Source: Plutella xylostella
Taxonomy: Eukaryota; Arthropoda; Insecta; Lepidoptera; Plutellidae
Assembly (NCBI RefSeq): GCF_932276165.1
Contig: NC_063986.1
Location: 4,476,501-4,540,500, forward strand
Direction of reading: 5' to 3'
DNA: 64,000 bases
The first letter of the stretch is position 1, and each line of letters starts with the position of its first letter. Of the stretch, positions 43,783 through 55,245 are shown piece by piece. A program made the translations under genes and the position numbers. Below the pieces are notes generated by a model. That model did no database searches. It was not told the DNA's origin and saw nothing but the letters and a program-made list of their open reading frames with translations.

Positions 43783-44305
43783 TATTATGGATGTTGTTAC
43801 GTTGTTCTATGAAATTCTCAACCGCTTTATTTGCCTACTGAAGTACCTTTTGCATTGCTCGCTAGAGGCGCAAGTGTAGGTATATTGCATTTAATTTATT
43901 TATTTATTAAATTAACTGTCAGAATATAAAAAAAAATATTATCAAATGTTTCCGTCGAACGTGATTAAGAAGCAGTGGAAACGATGAGTCCAGATAAATT
44001 ATTGGTAGAACTGAAACCGATATTATTTGCTCCCGACAGCTTCAAAGCTCGCATTCTGTTACCGTTTCAACAGTAATCAATTGTTTTGCTAGCAACTTGC
44101 TCTGTTTCGCTTTAAAGATTATGTTTCAGTTTTAAAAGTACTTAACTAGATTGGTTTTTCTGTAGGATAGATTATAATATTCATAATACTTAACTATAGG
44201 TACCTATATTGTTACGAATTGTAGGTATATATTTAAAACTTATATCAGCTACTGTGCCATATTATATAATACAAAATTAATTTAATTGTACGGACAATAC
44301 AAAAC

Positions 44306-44873
44306 AAAAAACCGGCCAAGTGCGAGTCGGGCTCGCGCACAAAGGGTTCCGTAGCAGCAAAATTACAGTTAAATCAACCTATCTCAAAAACTATAAGAGA
44401 TACTTTGATCAAACCAAAAATCGTTGAAAGAGTTAATTAGCATGCATCACCTCTATTTTTTTTAGAATTTTATACCCCGTAGTTATAAAAATAGAGGGGG
44501 GGGACATACTTTTTACGACTTTGAGAGCTGATATCTCAAAAACCGTTCACTTTAAGAAAAATGATTTTTAGAAAACTTTATATCATTTTAAAAGACCTTT
44601 CCATTGATACCCCACACGGGTATGTACATCGAAAAAAAAAATTTCATCCCTCAGTTACATGTATGGGGGGCCCCACCCCCAATTCTTTTTTTTACTATTT
44701 AGTGTCATATTTTTGTAGCGGTTCATACAACACATATTCCCATCAAATTTCATCACTGTAGTACTTATAGTTTCCGAGTAAATCGGCTGTGACAGACGGA
44801 CAGACGGACAGACGGACATGACGAAACTATAAGGGTTCCGTTTTTTCCATTTTGGCTACGGAACCCTAAAAAA
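44306..44873 (+). repeat. ~0.57-kb interspersed repeat, copy 3
   Basis: This is the same element as at 8519 and 16002. It has a ~14-bp insertion near its left end (gcaaaattacagtt after ttccgtagca), a shorter cagacgga run, and one visible change in the shared 66-codon ORF (Phe2 to Ile). It lies upstream of the receptor. Confidence 0.85.
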
Positions 44874-45336
44874 CGAACAAAAACAGCTGGTCCCGGATAC
44901 AATTTGGTTGGGTACTTACGTATTTTTCGTTAATACAAAACAGATTGTAATTTTTTGCCATATCAGAAGAATGGATCCTATTGAGTGTGGCATAATACAA
45001 CGGAAAAATACCACCCTGTATAGTGTGCACATCACACCATAAATGGTTCAATATTCAGTAACTCCACGTAAAGTGCTTGTAATATCTTAGCTAAAACAAC
45101 GGTAAATTTTCCAAGACCCATTAAGGCAGCATCTATTTAATTGAATCCCTGACTGAAGTAGGCTGTACTTACCGTGTTAAGTGTATTCATTGTTGTAACG
45201 ATTACAATTTGGCAGTACTTAGGATAATTGCGACATTACCATATCGTTGGAATGGCTTTACAGAAAAACACAATTTGGTTGAACGGTTCTGTAAAGGTGA
45301 CTCCGAACTCGGTTGATTGAATTTTCGTTATAACTA

Positions 45337-45566
45337 CACTCACGTACACAAACAGTTCCACTTTCGACATGCAGACACCAAATGATCTCAATTTTTTAAA
45401 ATAATTAATCGGATATTTGAACGATATGTTTACGTTTTTAGTTGTTAATATTCTGATGCACCGTAAAATGTACAAAAGTATTGAAAATGGCGCCATAAGG
45501 TTAGTTTTTAACGTTAAGAAGTAATTGGGTGTTTTTCTCACTGGACTTTTTAATTGCCCGCGAGTG
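45337..45566. mobile_element. MITE of the CACTCACGGGCAATGAAAA family
   Basis: A 230-bp TA-flanked copy with left end cactcacgtacacaaacagt and right end ctttttaattgcccgcgagtg. The 101-codon ORF across it reads through the MITE and is not supported. Confidence 0.75.
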
Positions 45567-46244
45567 TATAACGTCTAAAAGATCGACGATGGTATAAATT
45601 AGGTACATATTTTTATAAAGTGATATGATTATGATACATTCTGATATCAGAAAATTTTAAATATTCAGATGCGACAGCATCAGAATTACTCCTCAGATAA
45701 CGTTTATCTGACCAATGAAAAGTTTAGCCTTAGTTTGACAAAAACCTCAAAATACTTGAAAAAAAAATTTTCAAGACAAAAGTTACTGCTCAAGATTTTT
45801 TTCTCACTATTACTTAGTGGTTTATAACTGCGTTAGTGAAACCTGTTTACTCCAACTTTTTAAGGTGACATAAACGGTACGACCATTAATGCTTCATTTT
45901 ATAGCACACATAAAGAAGAAGTGGGATTTTATTGACGCCAAGGTCAAAAGGTTGAAGCTCTATTTCTTTTAGGGCGAGTTCCGATTATTTTTACAGAAAG
46001 CTCAAGTAAATCTTTGCGAATTAGTCCTTAAGTTAACCTATAATAGTTATTGAATTAAGGAACTACTGAACAATCATAAAATAGCATATTCATGTGTATA
46101 TTGGGGGAGGCCTATGTCCAGCAGTAGACCATGTTTGAGTGATGATAACATTCTAAGTAATTTCAATATTTTTTTCTAGTTAAAGAGAAGCTCTCATTCA
46201 GAAGCAAACTTGCCCTTATATTATGTATATTCATAGGTATTTCA

Positions 46245-46424
46245 CATCTGACCCCAAGCTAGGCAGAGTCTAAGAGATAGCTGATATATCTACGCAGCTA
46301 CCTACATATTATACACAATTACTTAACACCCGGGCACAAACCTTTAGGCAAATACGTTCCCCGGCCGGGGATCGAACCCGGGACCTACGGCATAGCAGTT
46401 AACCACTACACCATTCGCTCATCA
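46245..46424 (-). mobile_element. tRNA-derived SINE fragment
   Basis: ggccggggatcgaacccggg, then ccactacaccattcgctcat, is the complement of a tRNA head with B box. gaccccaagctaggcagagt marks the same 3' body as at 12429-12673, with an internal deletion. Confidence 0.75.
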
Positions 46425-47024
46425 AACATATCATAGGAGACGAGCTAGACTGAATATTTTATCGTAAGAATTTCCGCCTCTGCACTTTGGTTCAAGTCCA
46501 AACTTCAGATTTTATGGGCTGTTGCCAAGTTACCCGGTTTTTTTATTGTAATTTATTAACTATTGAAAACAAACAAAATTGCTGAACTTTTTTCGACTTT
46601 GAAAACTTACAATGTCGATAAGTTTTTTAATGTTTTTTTTTTTATATTCCCTATTTACTGTAAATGGTTTCCATAAAATGTGCGCTAACAGGGTGTTTGC
46701 TTTTTTTACATTAAACTAAGTCAATATTACTCTGCGAGAGCAAGTTAATATAATTGTAAGTACTAGTTGCGGCCAAACAGAAACTTAGTACTACTAGAAC
46801 AGAAGTAAACTATTATCTAGAGAGACAAGACAAGTGTTAGAAATAACATTTCATTCCAAAGGATAGAGACATTACTTACGTGTAATGTGTAGCTTATTAT
46901 TACATTATTTCGAAATTCAAATCAAACATAAATGCGAGAATACACAATACAATTAAATTTAAATAATTATTAACAAAACCTTACTTGTTCCATAATTAAT
47001 GCCGCAAAGAAATATAATAGGAAT

Positions 47025-47108
47025 TAAAATGTTCGTAGCAAACAATGCCTACGAAGAGCGTAGCACAAAAATCGTAGCGCTACGAATATTCGTAGTACTT
47101 TGTTTGGC
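47025..47108. mobile_element. CGTAGC-rich inverted repeat
   Basis: gttcgtagcaaacaatgcct, cgaagagcgtagcac, atcgtagcgctacgaat and cgtagtactttgtttggct form inverted pairs. It is related to 21100-21175. Confidence 0.5.
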
Positions 47109-47216
47109 TAGTATAAAGTATTAAATATGTAAATATAAAAAAACTAGTAAGTAGGTCCAAATCAAACGTTACACCGAAAATATTTCAATTTTCAAAACCA
47201 AATTTGATATAAGTCA

Positions 47217-47476
47217 TCATCATCAGCCAATAATCATCCACTGCTGGACATGGGCCTCTCGGACAACACTCGGTCCTCGGACTTCCTCATCCAACCACTA
47301 CCCGCCACCCGCCTAAGGTCGTCAGTCCAGCGGGCAGGAGGGCGTCCCACGCTGCGTTTGCCTGTTCGTGGTCTCCACTCGAGAACTCGTCTACCCCAAC
47401 GGTTATCGGTTCTTCGGCAGATATGACCAGCCCACTGCCACTTCAGCTTGCATATTTTGACAGCTATGTCGGTAGA
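47217..47476 (-). mobile_element. RTE-type LINE 3' end, second copy
   Basis: Almost identical to 23627-23915 from the (TGATGA) tail through the 'gtcagtccagcgggcaggag' and 'ccactgccacttcagcttgc' blocks, with a small deletion near the tail. It is 5' truncated at the same point (gctatgtcggta), which is notable. Confidence 0.85.
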
Positions 47477-47630
47477 TATAAGTAATTAAATATTATTTTT
47501 ATGTTAACAGACTCTCTTATTTTGTAGGCTCGTATAACATTGATGTTCGTGTTTTCATTATGACTAAATATTATAAAGAGAGGGTAAATAATATTACCTC
47601 TATAAAGACCGTTGATGAATTTTGAATATA

Positions 47631-47892
47631 CAGGGTGTTGCAAAATAGGTATACTAAGCCGAAACCTACATGTGCAGCATGGTAAATCTAAGACCGAAAC
47701 TGAAATCAGAATTTGGAAATTCGCTAAAAAAAAAACATTTTCCATAGTAAAAAGTCACGTGACCAACAAAGTTTCTATGGAAAATTAATATTTTTTTCAG
47801 GAATTTTTAAATTCTGATTTTAGTTTCGGGCTTAGATATAACATGCTGCACATGTAGGTTTCGGCTTAGTATACCCTTTTTGCAACACCCTG
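47631..47892. mobile_element. MITE with CAGGGTGTTGCAAAA ends
   Basis: A 262-bp element flanked by TA. Inverted arms of ~110 bp include aagccgaaacctacatgtgc and its complement, and a centre ttttccat...atggaaaa. Partial copies lie at 50197-50264, 54207-54340 and 61475-61610. Confidence 0.85.
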
Positions 47893-49074
47893 TATAGGTA
47901 TAATATATTAAGCCAGGTTCATTTGTAAGTCAGCCATTTACAACCTGTCACGGTACCTAATTGTTTCTAAATTATCACCTTCGCCTGTCTTCGTTGATCT
48001 ATATTTAATAGTGATTTAACTGACCCAGTTGATGGTGAAAGTATTAGGTACAGATTCAGAACACAAAACAAGTAGCTAAAACGACCTTCATAAAAACTGC
48101 TCAAAATATGTGGAAAATTTGGCTCAGCGCGTCGCCGCGTCACGGTCGAACAATTTTGCAATTTTTGGAAGTTATTAGCGCTTTATTTATAACCTTTGGT
48201 CTTATTATGTTCAAACGGAACATAAAACAGATTGGGAGATTCGTACCAAAGAACACGTAAAACATATTTAAATTTTACGTCTAACTGAACTTTAATTTTA
48301 CATACCTAATTTCTTTAAAAAAATAAAGACCTTTTTACTTTCAGCATTATATGCTATTTTTCTATCGATTTAAGGTGCTTCCCCGACAGGGCTCATTTGT
48401 TTTTCCATCCTGTATATAATTTTGCTGCTAACTTTAGGCTGCTAAAGTCACACTGATTTTTTTAGTACTCATATCAGTTTCTTAAAGAATTGGGTTTTAA
48501 AACTATGCATTTTCTACATGGGTGCTACCACGGACAGAAATTATAAAACATAGATATATAAAGGTGATCTTATAAATTTTATTCCTTTGAGCAACTCGTC
48601 ATGAGATGGTTAGGGTAGTTTAAATTAAGTAGGTACAGATAAAATAATTGTAGGTATAAGTTAGCAGAACTCAGATTCAACAGCTCTTAGAAAAACAAGA
48701 CCAAGTACATTATTATGTAAATACAGAAAACTACCCTTCTATGCAAGACGTACCTACATAATTATATCATCATCATCATCATCATCATGGGCCTTGTACG
48801 ACAGACGATTTAGTTAATGTCTGGAACACGATCTTTCGTGATAAATATATATTTATATGACTAATTTATAATTGTAAGGCAAGTATACTAACTTCCATAC
48901 AAAGTTCTATCGTGAATAGCTTATCCACGACTGCCAACCCCGAAGCCGTACTTAAAGGTGACTTCTTCGTACTTCAAGAGTACACAAGTTAATTTAAATT
49001 GAGAGCTCACAGTCTTAAGCACTCTATGACTTCATCCAAACTACTTATGTACACGTATATGATATGTATATAGT
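47893..49074. other. Upstream DNA, no gene seen; (ATC)n run at 48764-48788
   Basis: AT-rich sequence with a trinucleotide microsatellite of about eight ATC units followed by gggccttgtacgac, which resembles a LINE (TGA)n tail junction. No coding region was recognised. Confidence 0.5.
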
Positions 49075-49240
49075 GATGTCGATTCTGAAGGCAGAAATTC
49101 TAATTTTAACGCTGTCAAACTAAAAAATTTGCTAGCATAAAATGACATTTACGGAAACAATCATAGAGTCGAATTTTAAACAAAGAAATTAAGGTTTTGA
49201 CAGCTCTAAATTTAGAATTTCTGCCTTCAGAATCGATATC
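49075..49240. mobile_element. MITE with GATGTCGATTCTGAAGGC ends
   Basis: Left GATGTCGATTCTGAAGGCAG pairs with right CTGCCTTCAGAATCGATATC; the inverted repeat runs inward ~45 bp (gctgtcaaac against ttttgacagc). ~166 bp, non-coding. Confidence 0.75.
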
Positions 49241-49390
49241 AGTGTCTGCATATAAATTCGTGTTACAGTTTACAAAAGGTAAGCTGCAATTTGAATCTAG
49301 AAGCTACGTGTCTGTCTTGTGCTTTCTTCGTAGAGCTCTCAAAGAACATTTAAAACTCATATACTCCTGTATGTAGAGAATATAAAATAA

Positions 49391-49602
49391 TCCTAACTAA
49401 TCCTAACTAATATCATAAATGCGAAAGTAACTGTGTCTGTCTGTCTGTCTGTTACTCTTTCACGCCAAAACTACTGAATGGATTTGAATGAAATTTGGTA
49501 TACATACGGTCTAGACCCTGGGAAAGAACATAGGCTATTTTTATCCCAGAATTCCCACGGGAAAACTTTTTAAGGCGAAACGAAGCTCGCGGGAACATCT
49601 AG
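49391..49602 (+). repeat. Interspersed repeat 'gcgaaagtaactgtgtctgtc'
   Basis: From aatcctaactaatcctaact to cgaagctcgcgggaacatct, with the same marker blocks as at 42320-42525. A truncated 3' half recurs at ~50085-50160 (ccgggaaaaatattttaagg, then aagctcgcgggaacagct). Confidence 0.75.
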
Positions 49603-50196
49603 TATTGTACATATAAAAGCTACAGAAAATCACGTACACAAGTGATTCTGCTAAATAAACACTAATTACGGGGACCGGTAAGCTCAATAGTTTGTAATTA
49701 AAAATTACGATTAACGCTTGAATGCAAATAAATATGAATTTCAAACTACTTGTTTTATATTATATCAATATTTTATAATTCCTTGTTGAATAAATATCCA
49801 AAAAGTAGTTATTAACAAAACCTGTGAACTTTAATCATGAAATCATTTACTACATTTGTTGGGAAAGACATTTAATTTTCGGATGATAAATGAATGCTAT
49901 GATCAATTATATGTAAATACAAATTGAAAGAGATATGTAGGTATTGATTGAATGCAATATTGTAAAGGAAAGACCAATTACTCCGACTGGTCTTAAATTC
50001 AAAATACGTTTTTTGATATATTTTTCTAAGTACACATAACTATAGCGCGGTCTCAATACTCAATAATTTTGGCCCTGGATTAACACATAGGCATTTTATC
50101 GCAGTATTCCCCCGGGAAAAATATTTTAAGGCGAAGTGAAGCTCGCGGGAACAGCTGGTAACGTAATAATTATTGTATCTGTATTACAGTATACAG

Positions 50197-50264
50197 TGTT
50201 TTTTATATATAACATGGTACACACGTAGGTTTCAGCTTAATATACGCTTTTTGCAACACCCTGT
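50197..50264. mobile_element. Right-arm fragment of the CAGGGTGTTGCAAAA MITE
   Basis: aacatggtacacacgtaggt, then ttcagcttaatatacgcttt and ttgcaacaccctg, equal the right half of 47631-47892 with changes. Confidence 0.65.
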
Positions 50265-50269
50265 AAAAC

Positions 50270-51344
50270 ACAGTCTCTGCCAACTGTCAACTAAACATGA
50301 ACCCGGGACTTTACGAGTATCATAGTGTATCAACATTTCGGACAGCCTAAAATTATTGGGACAACACAAAAACCAACATCCGACTACTAACAAATAACGC
50401 TGTAAAAACTAAAAGGGCTAGCCTACCTAGTCAGGTTTTAGATTTTTTATTTCTACAGGCGAGTGCAATGTTTGAAAATTGTGGCAGCACGTGTGAACTG
50501 TAAAAAGCTACACCAGTAAAATTTTGCCAATCACCAGCAGCGGCCTACAAAACGTTAACAACAGACGCTTCTTATTGGGCATAATTCTTCATAAGGATGA
50601 GGCCCCATTGGTGCGTTGCTTTGTTCTAAAGGGAAGGATACATTTTTATGAACGCATCAATCAATCATCACATTAATATTATGCTCATCTTTTTCTTTTT
50701 ATCTGGATGACAAACTCTATAGGTAGATAGTGTAAAGGATTATCACCGTAGTTAAAATATTGGGTAGTCAGATTGGCGTCAGTCACTGACTGCCGAGAAC
50801 AAAAATATTAGGTCCACGCACAATAATTTCACATCGGATTAAATACTACTCATCTCTCATTACCGTACTTGAAGAAACTTCCTTATTTAGCTTAAGAAAC
50901 GCTTTGCGCTAAGTTTAATTAAACAAAACTCAAAGATCTGTCATGCTTTTACTTAGTTTATACCTTAAACGTTTACGAGATATTTGCATTAGGTAGTGAG
51001 AAGACATAATTAGATCTGTTAATCAAATAAAAACAACAAAAATAAAAAGTTTGTTGGAATTCCTAAATAAACCTTTCTTATGTTGTGTTAAAGCGTTAAA
51101 AACAAAAGTGGTAGCAAACAAACATTTGAACCCTTTCAAAAACACAATTACAACAAAATAACAAAAACAATTACAAGTTCAAACTGCCTAATAAGACTTT
51201 ACCGCTTAAAACTTTGGATTTCACATTAATTTTCACTTTCAAAAGTTTTGACAATTTTTATATCAATTCTTCTAAGTTCTGAACAAATCCACTAGATTAA
51301 TTTTCAATGTTTTTCACAAAAAAGCATAAATAAATCGAGTGTCT
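50270..51344. other. Upstream DNA: no feature seen
   Basis: AT-rich sequence lacking recognisable repeats or coding frames. Confidence 0.45.
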
Positions 51345-51450
51345 CACACCGAAAAGTACCAGGAGCTCAGGACGTCCAGGCGGTATCGCGGCGGAGTCAA
51401 CACTACAGCAGCGAGCGGTTACACTCGCCTGAGCGTCTATTTATTAAACA
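51345..51450 (-). promoter_or_regulatory. Candidate distal promoter / first non-coding exon (GC-rich spot)
   Basis: A roughly 100-bp GC- and CpG-rich stretch stands alone in AT-rich DNA about 12 kb upstream of the receptor ATG. On the minus strand an AT-rich TTTAATAAATAG precedes it by a distance like that of a TATA box, and GGTGTGAG near 51350 could be a donor. Insect neuropeptide receptors often have a distant untranslated first exon. This is inference only; no coding frame was found in it. Confidence 0.25.
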
Positions 51451-51913
51451 CCCACGGACCAGGCTGCACCAGACAGAATTCAAGGGCTGTCTGCCTGTAG
51501 GTAGATCATCTTATGATAAACTAAAATAGACTTTCTTTAAAAATGATGCATAGATAAACCGCTTTTAATTTTAATATGAAAAATATTAGAATAGCCTAAG
51601 TTTAAGGTAACATTTAAAAGCGATTATCCAACAGTAAAACATTTTAAATTATGATTCTAGGAAAAAATGGCAATACGAAATACGTTTAAAGGGCTTAAGT
51701 TCCATAACTCAGGCGAAGCAAAACTGAATATCGTGGTGAATTCTAATAGGCTGTTTATGTTAATTTGACGATCCGCGATTGTTTTCGCCCAAAACAAATC
51801 CTCGCCTATAATAATTTTCGGAGTGGAAATCTCCAGTTATTTCCCGAGACTTCCATGGAATTTTAATTGAAAAAGTGACAAGCGAAAATGGCTTTGATTT
51901 GTGGTGCTAGAGC

Positions 51914-52104
51914 AGAGCCGCGATCACAGGATTGATACTATTTTCGAAACTACACAAACTATGGAAACTATGGAAAGAAAAAATATCACTTTTGGAACTA
52001 ACAACTTTGCCTTACATGTTGACAGTGACAGTTGACGATACTGTTCTTTTTGCATAGGTGTGTGTAGTTTCAAAAATAGTATCGAATCCTGTGATCGCGG
52101 CTCT
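51914..52104. mobile_element. MITE with AGAGCCGCGATCACAGGATT ends
   Basis: Left AGAGCCGCGATCACAGGATT continues gatactattttcgaaacta and is matched in inverse by tagtttcaaaaatagtatcg aatcctgtgatcgcggctct at the right. 191 bp, non-coding. Confidence 0.8.
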
Positions 52105-52429
52105 GGTGTTGGTGCGACGCAATAGAGTTCAGTTTTGCTCGATCATAGTGGGAGAAAACTTTCCACCTTAAATGCCTTGTCTCATTTTACGTTGAACTTG
52201 AGTCGACTTATGCGAGCACGAGATTGCTTCCGCCTTGTCACAGTTTGTTCGTAATTCATGTCATTCGCAACTCTACACATTATGTTGGTACTCCAGTGTA
52301 ATTTGATGCTGCATATACCTACATATATTCGAGATAGAGGTTTGTTCTTCGAGAAACAATTATGTAACGAGTTGATTACTAGAGATGAAAAAGATCCAAT
52401 TACAAAATGCCTCTCAATTAATAGCCAAT

Positions 52430-52590
52430 TTTTTTAACTAAATTATATAAAAATTTGAACACAGTATTAACGTTTTTGGTTATAATATTCTGTTGCACTG
52501 TTAAATGCAGTATAATACAGACGGATTCATTAAGCTAGCCTTTCCCGTTTAGGAGTAATTTGGTGTTTTTCTCACTAGATCTTTTGCATT
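52430..52590. mobile_element. Degraded CACTCACG-family MITE
   Basis: ataatattctgttgcactgt, attaagctagcctttcccgt, then gagtaatttggtgtttttct, match the right half of 45337-45566 and 16957-17159. The left end is lost. Confidence 0.6.
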
Positions 52591-52766
52591 ACTCATGAGA
52601 CTATTAATTAGCTTTATTATTTTCTCCCATGGAATAGGCCAACAGTTCTAGCGTTCGTTCTCTGAATATACTGCCAGCCACTCAACTATGCATACATTAG
52701 TAGGAGAGAGATTGCTATCATCTAATTCCAGTTAGATATCTGGCGCTAACTTTTGCCATTTATGTA

Positions 52767-53699
52767 CAGTGGCCTGCGCCTAAAAGTATGCAGGCACGGT
52801 CCGCACAGTGATGCCATCTAGTAAAAACCTTGTAACTACAACGTATTGGACGTGTGTTTTGATAAGTGCATGTTGTTGTTCTATAAGTAAGAGTGTTTGA
52901 GCAGTACGATATTGTTTGTATTCGCTGTTTTTACTACTGTGTATAATTGTATATTAGGTAGTTAATTTCTTACAATTTCGTCATAGTGACTATGGCGTAG
53001 TTGTTAAGGCGTGGCGCGGCGGTGCCGCATGAGTTATTACGAATTTGTTGATACTTACTTCGCATCCTGTTATTGTTTTTTGTGACTTAAAGATCATATG
53101 ATAGAAGTTTCCTTTACTTTCTTTTTTTAATTTTTTAATTCGATTAAGGGTTTGTTAGTATTTAAAAAACTAAATTAAAATTGTTGATTATTGATGGGAT
53201 CAATAATCAACAATAGTTAGTAGTAGTGGTGCAATGTAGCGGACGACTAACTAAAACTTGCTTCTTTTTATTTATTGAGTTGTTCTCATAAGATTGAGGG
53301 TAGAACTATATAATATATTAAGTATATGTGATCATGACTCCCAAAGTTCTTTGAGACAATACAACACTTGCGTTCCACTCAACGTTTTATAAATCGCTTT
53401 GGCTTCTAAATATTACTTATCGGTGCTTACTACTGATATCAAGAATGTTAAAAGGCATTTAAAAATAAAAACCAATAGTTTTACTATTTAGTGGAGGACT
53501 TGAACACAGGGACCTCATGCCGCCGCATCAATTCATGAATGCTTAACTACTCGGGACTATCACCGACCATGATAGCGTTCTCGAAATATGCTATCAGTTA
53601 TTATTACCGCCACCGCCCCGTAACTTATATTTACAAGCTGGTTACTAGATGGCATTACTGTTTCCAATTCGCCTGATTACTTTTAGGCGCAGGCCACCG
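52767..53699. mobile_element. 933-bp TIR element carrying tRNA-like segments
   Basis: Ends CAGTGGCCTGCGCCTAAAAG and complement CGGTGGCCTGCGCCTAAAAG extend ~70 bp inward (gatgccatctagtaa is also inverted) and are flanked by TA. Near each end is a tRNA-like stretch pointing inward: tatggcgtagttgttaaggc at ~52993, and on the minus strand gagtagttaagc followed by tgttcaagtcctcc (~53556 to 53495). A perfect internal palindrome attgttgattattgat/atcaataatcaacaat sits at ~53180-53213. Confidence 0.75.
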
Positions 53700-54155
53700 T
53701 ATGTAAATTTATAGGGATCCTTATATTCTATGGATAGCTACTTTATATTATTAAGCAATTGTCATTGTCAGGTTATTTTATTATATCTATGTAACTGTAA
53801 TGAATTTACAACTTTAACTAAGGGTAAATAGATAAGTTAGGGCTTGTGCCAATGTATACTTAGTAAAAATCATAATTATGAATGAAATATGAAAAAATTA
53901 TATTTATAAACCCACTGCAATACGATATCTGATATTTAAATTGGATGTGTTTCTAAAAATACGAACAAGACGTTAATAAATGCCGACGAAGGCAGTAAGA
54001 AGCGTAGCAAATTAGTATTCAGTGCCCATAAAGCCTTTGATTCAAAAGTTATAGATTTTATTAGCTGTAAAGTTTTTTTTTTATGTCCGTCATAGAATTG
54101 TAAATCTATTCAACTTGATCTTGATCAATAATCGTTTAATGCAAATTAATACCTA
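53700..54155. other. Upstream DNA: no feature seen
   Basis: AT-rich spacer between two mobile elements. Confidence 0.4.
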
Positions 54156-54379
54156 CACTCACGAATTCACGAGCAATGAAAAAGTACCACCATTGCCATT
54201 CTATACAGGGTGTGACAAAAAGGGTATACTAAGCCGAAACCATCATTTGCAGCATGGTATATCTAAGCCCGAAACTGAAATCAGAATTTCAAAATTCAGA
54301 TATATTATACAGGGTGTTGCAACCTTTTTGCAACACCCTGTATAATATATCACTGGAACGTTTTCATTGCTCGTATGTG
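54156..54379. mobile_element. CACTCACG-family MITE with a second MITE inserted
   Basis: Outer ends: cactcacgaattcacgagca, then atgaaaaagt at the left, and acgttttcattgctcgtatg at the right, with TA at both borders. The inside is almost all CAGGGTGTTGCAAAA-family sequence (54207-54340), so the second element inserted into the first. Confidence 0.7.
54207..54340. mobile_element. CAGGGTGTTGCAAAA MITE remnant with collapsed terminal palindrome
   Basis: The left arm (cagggtgtgacaaaaagggt, then atactaagccgaaacc) runs to ~54300. It is followed by a 31-bp palindrome, cagggtgttgcaacctttttgcaacaccctg (54310-54340), in which two element ends almost touch. Confidence 0.75.
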
Positions 54380-55245
54380 TACTTCTTATTGTTACCTAAA
54401 ACTGTAGATAAGTATAAACTTGTTCTGCCAAACTTACACAATATGTTTTTTGAAAAATTTTATAGCGACCCCTATAAATTAGTAACCAACCGGAAAATAA
54501 AGGAAAATAAACAATAAGTGGGCAGTGATATATTACAAAGTTACATGTATGTAAAAAAAGTAGATAAGTAGTACCTACCTACATCAACGGAGCAGAGTTG
54601 TCGATTTTCAGCTCAGAAAACTAATAATAACACCTAAAGTGCAAATATCATGCAAACGACAGGCCATTGAAACCCTATTTCAATACAGTATAAAGGTCAA
54701 GATCCCCTAAATACCCTATCAAATGCACTTACTATAATTCATTGACCTCTCACTTAGACTTTTCGACGAACAAAACAGTTAATTTATTAGTGTGAATGTT
54801 CTGAAACAAGCTGATGAACTACTGTTGAATTTTATTTTAACACTCTGTGCTAATAGAGTGTGTGAGATTAGTTTATATATATCTACTTAATCTTTTGTTG
54901 GTACTTATTATGGTTGGTATAATAATTAGGCTACTTAGCCAGTTAGTAAATTGTATTTATTCATTATGGTATACAAATAAATAGTAATTTGTTATTTCTA
55001 TCTATCTATCTTCTTTCATATCCGGTTCAGTGCTCTATCGCGAAGTCAAAACGAAGTAACATTTACGTTTATGAAATAATTAGTGTAAAATTCATTACAA
55101 TATGAATCCGAAAATCGTTGTCAAATTAGTTTGCAATAAGGAGTCAGATTTCTACTTTAGTATAAAAACATACGTGGGTGGTCTGAAAAGTTTCCGACCT
55201 AACATAGATACAAGATTTTTTTTCTTAAAATTTATTTTTATTCTT

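Larger units (their letters stand above)
45567..47216. other. Upstream DNA between MITE and LINE copies
   Basis: AT-rich. It holds a LINE tail at ~46102-46145 (gggggaggcctatgtccagc), a SINE fragment at 46245-46424 and a CGTAGC block at 47025-47108. Nothing else is recognised. Confidence 0.5.
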
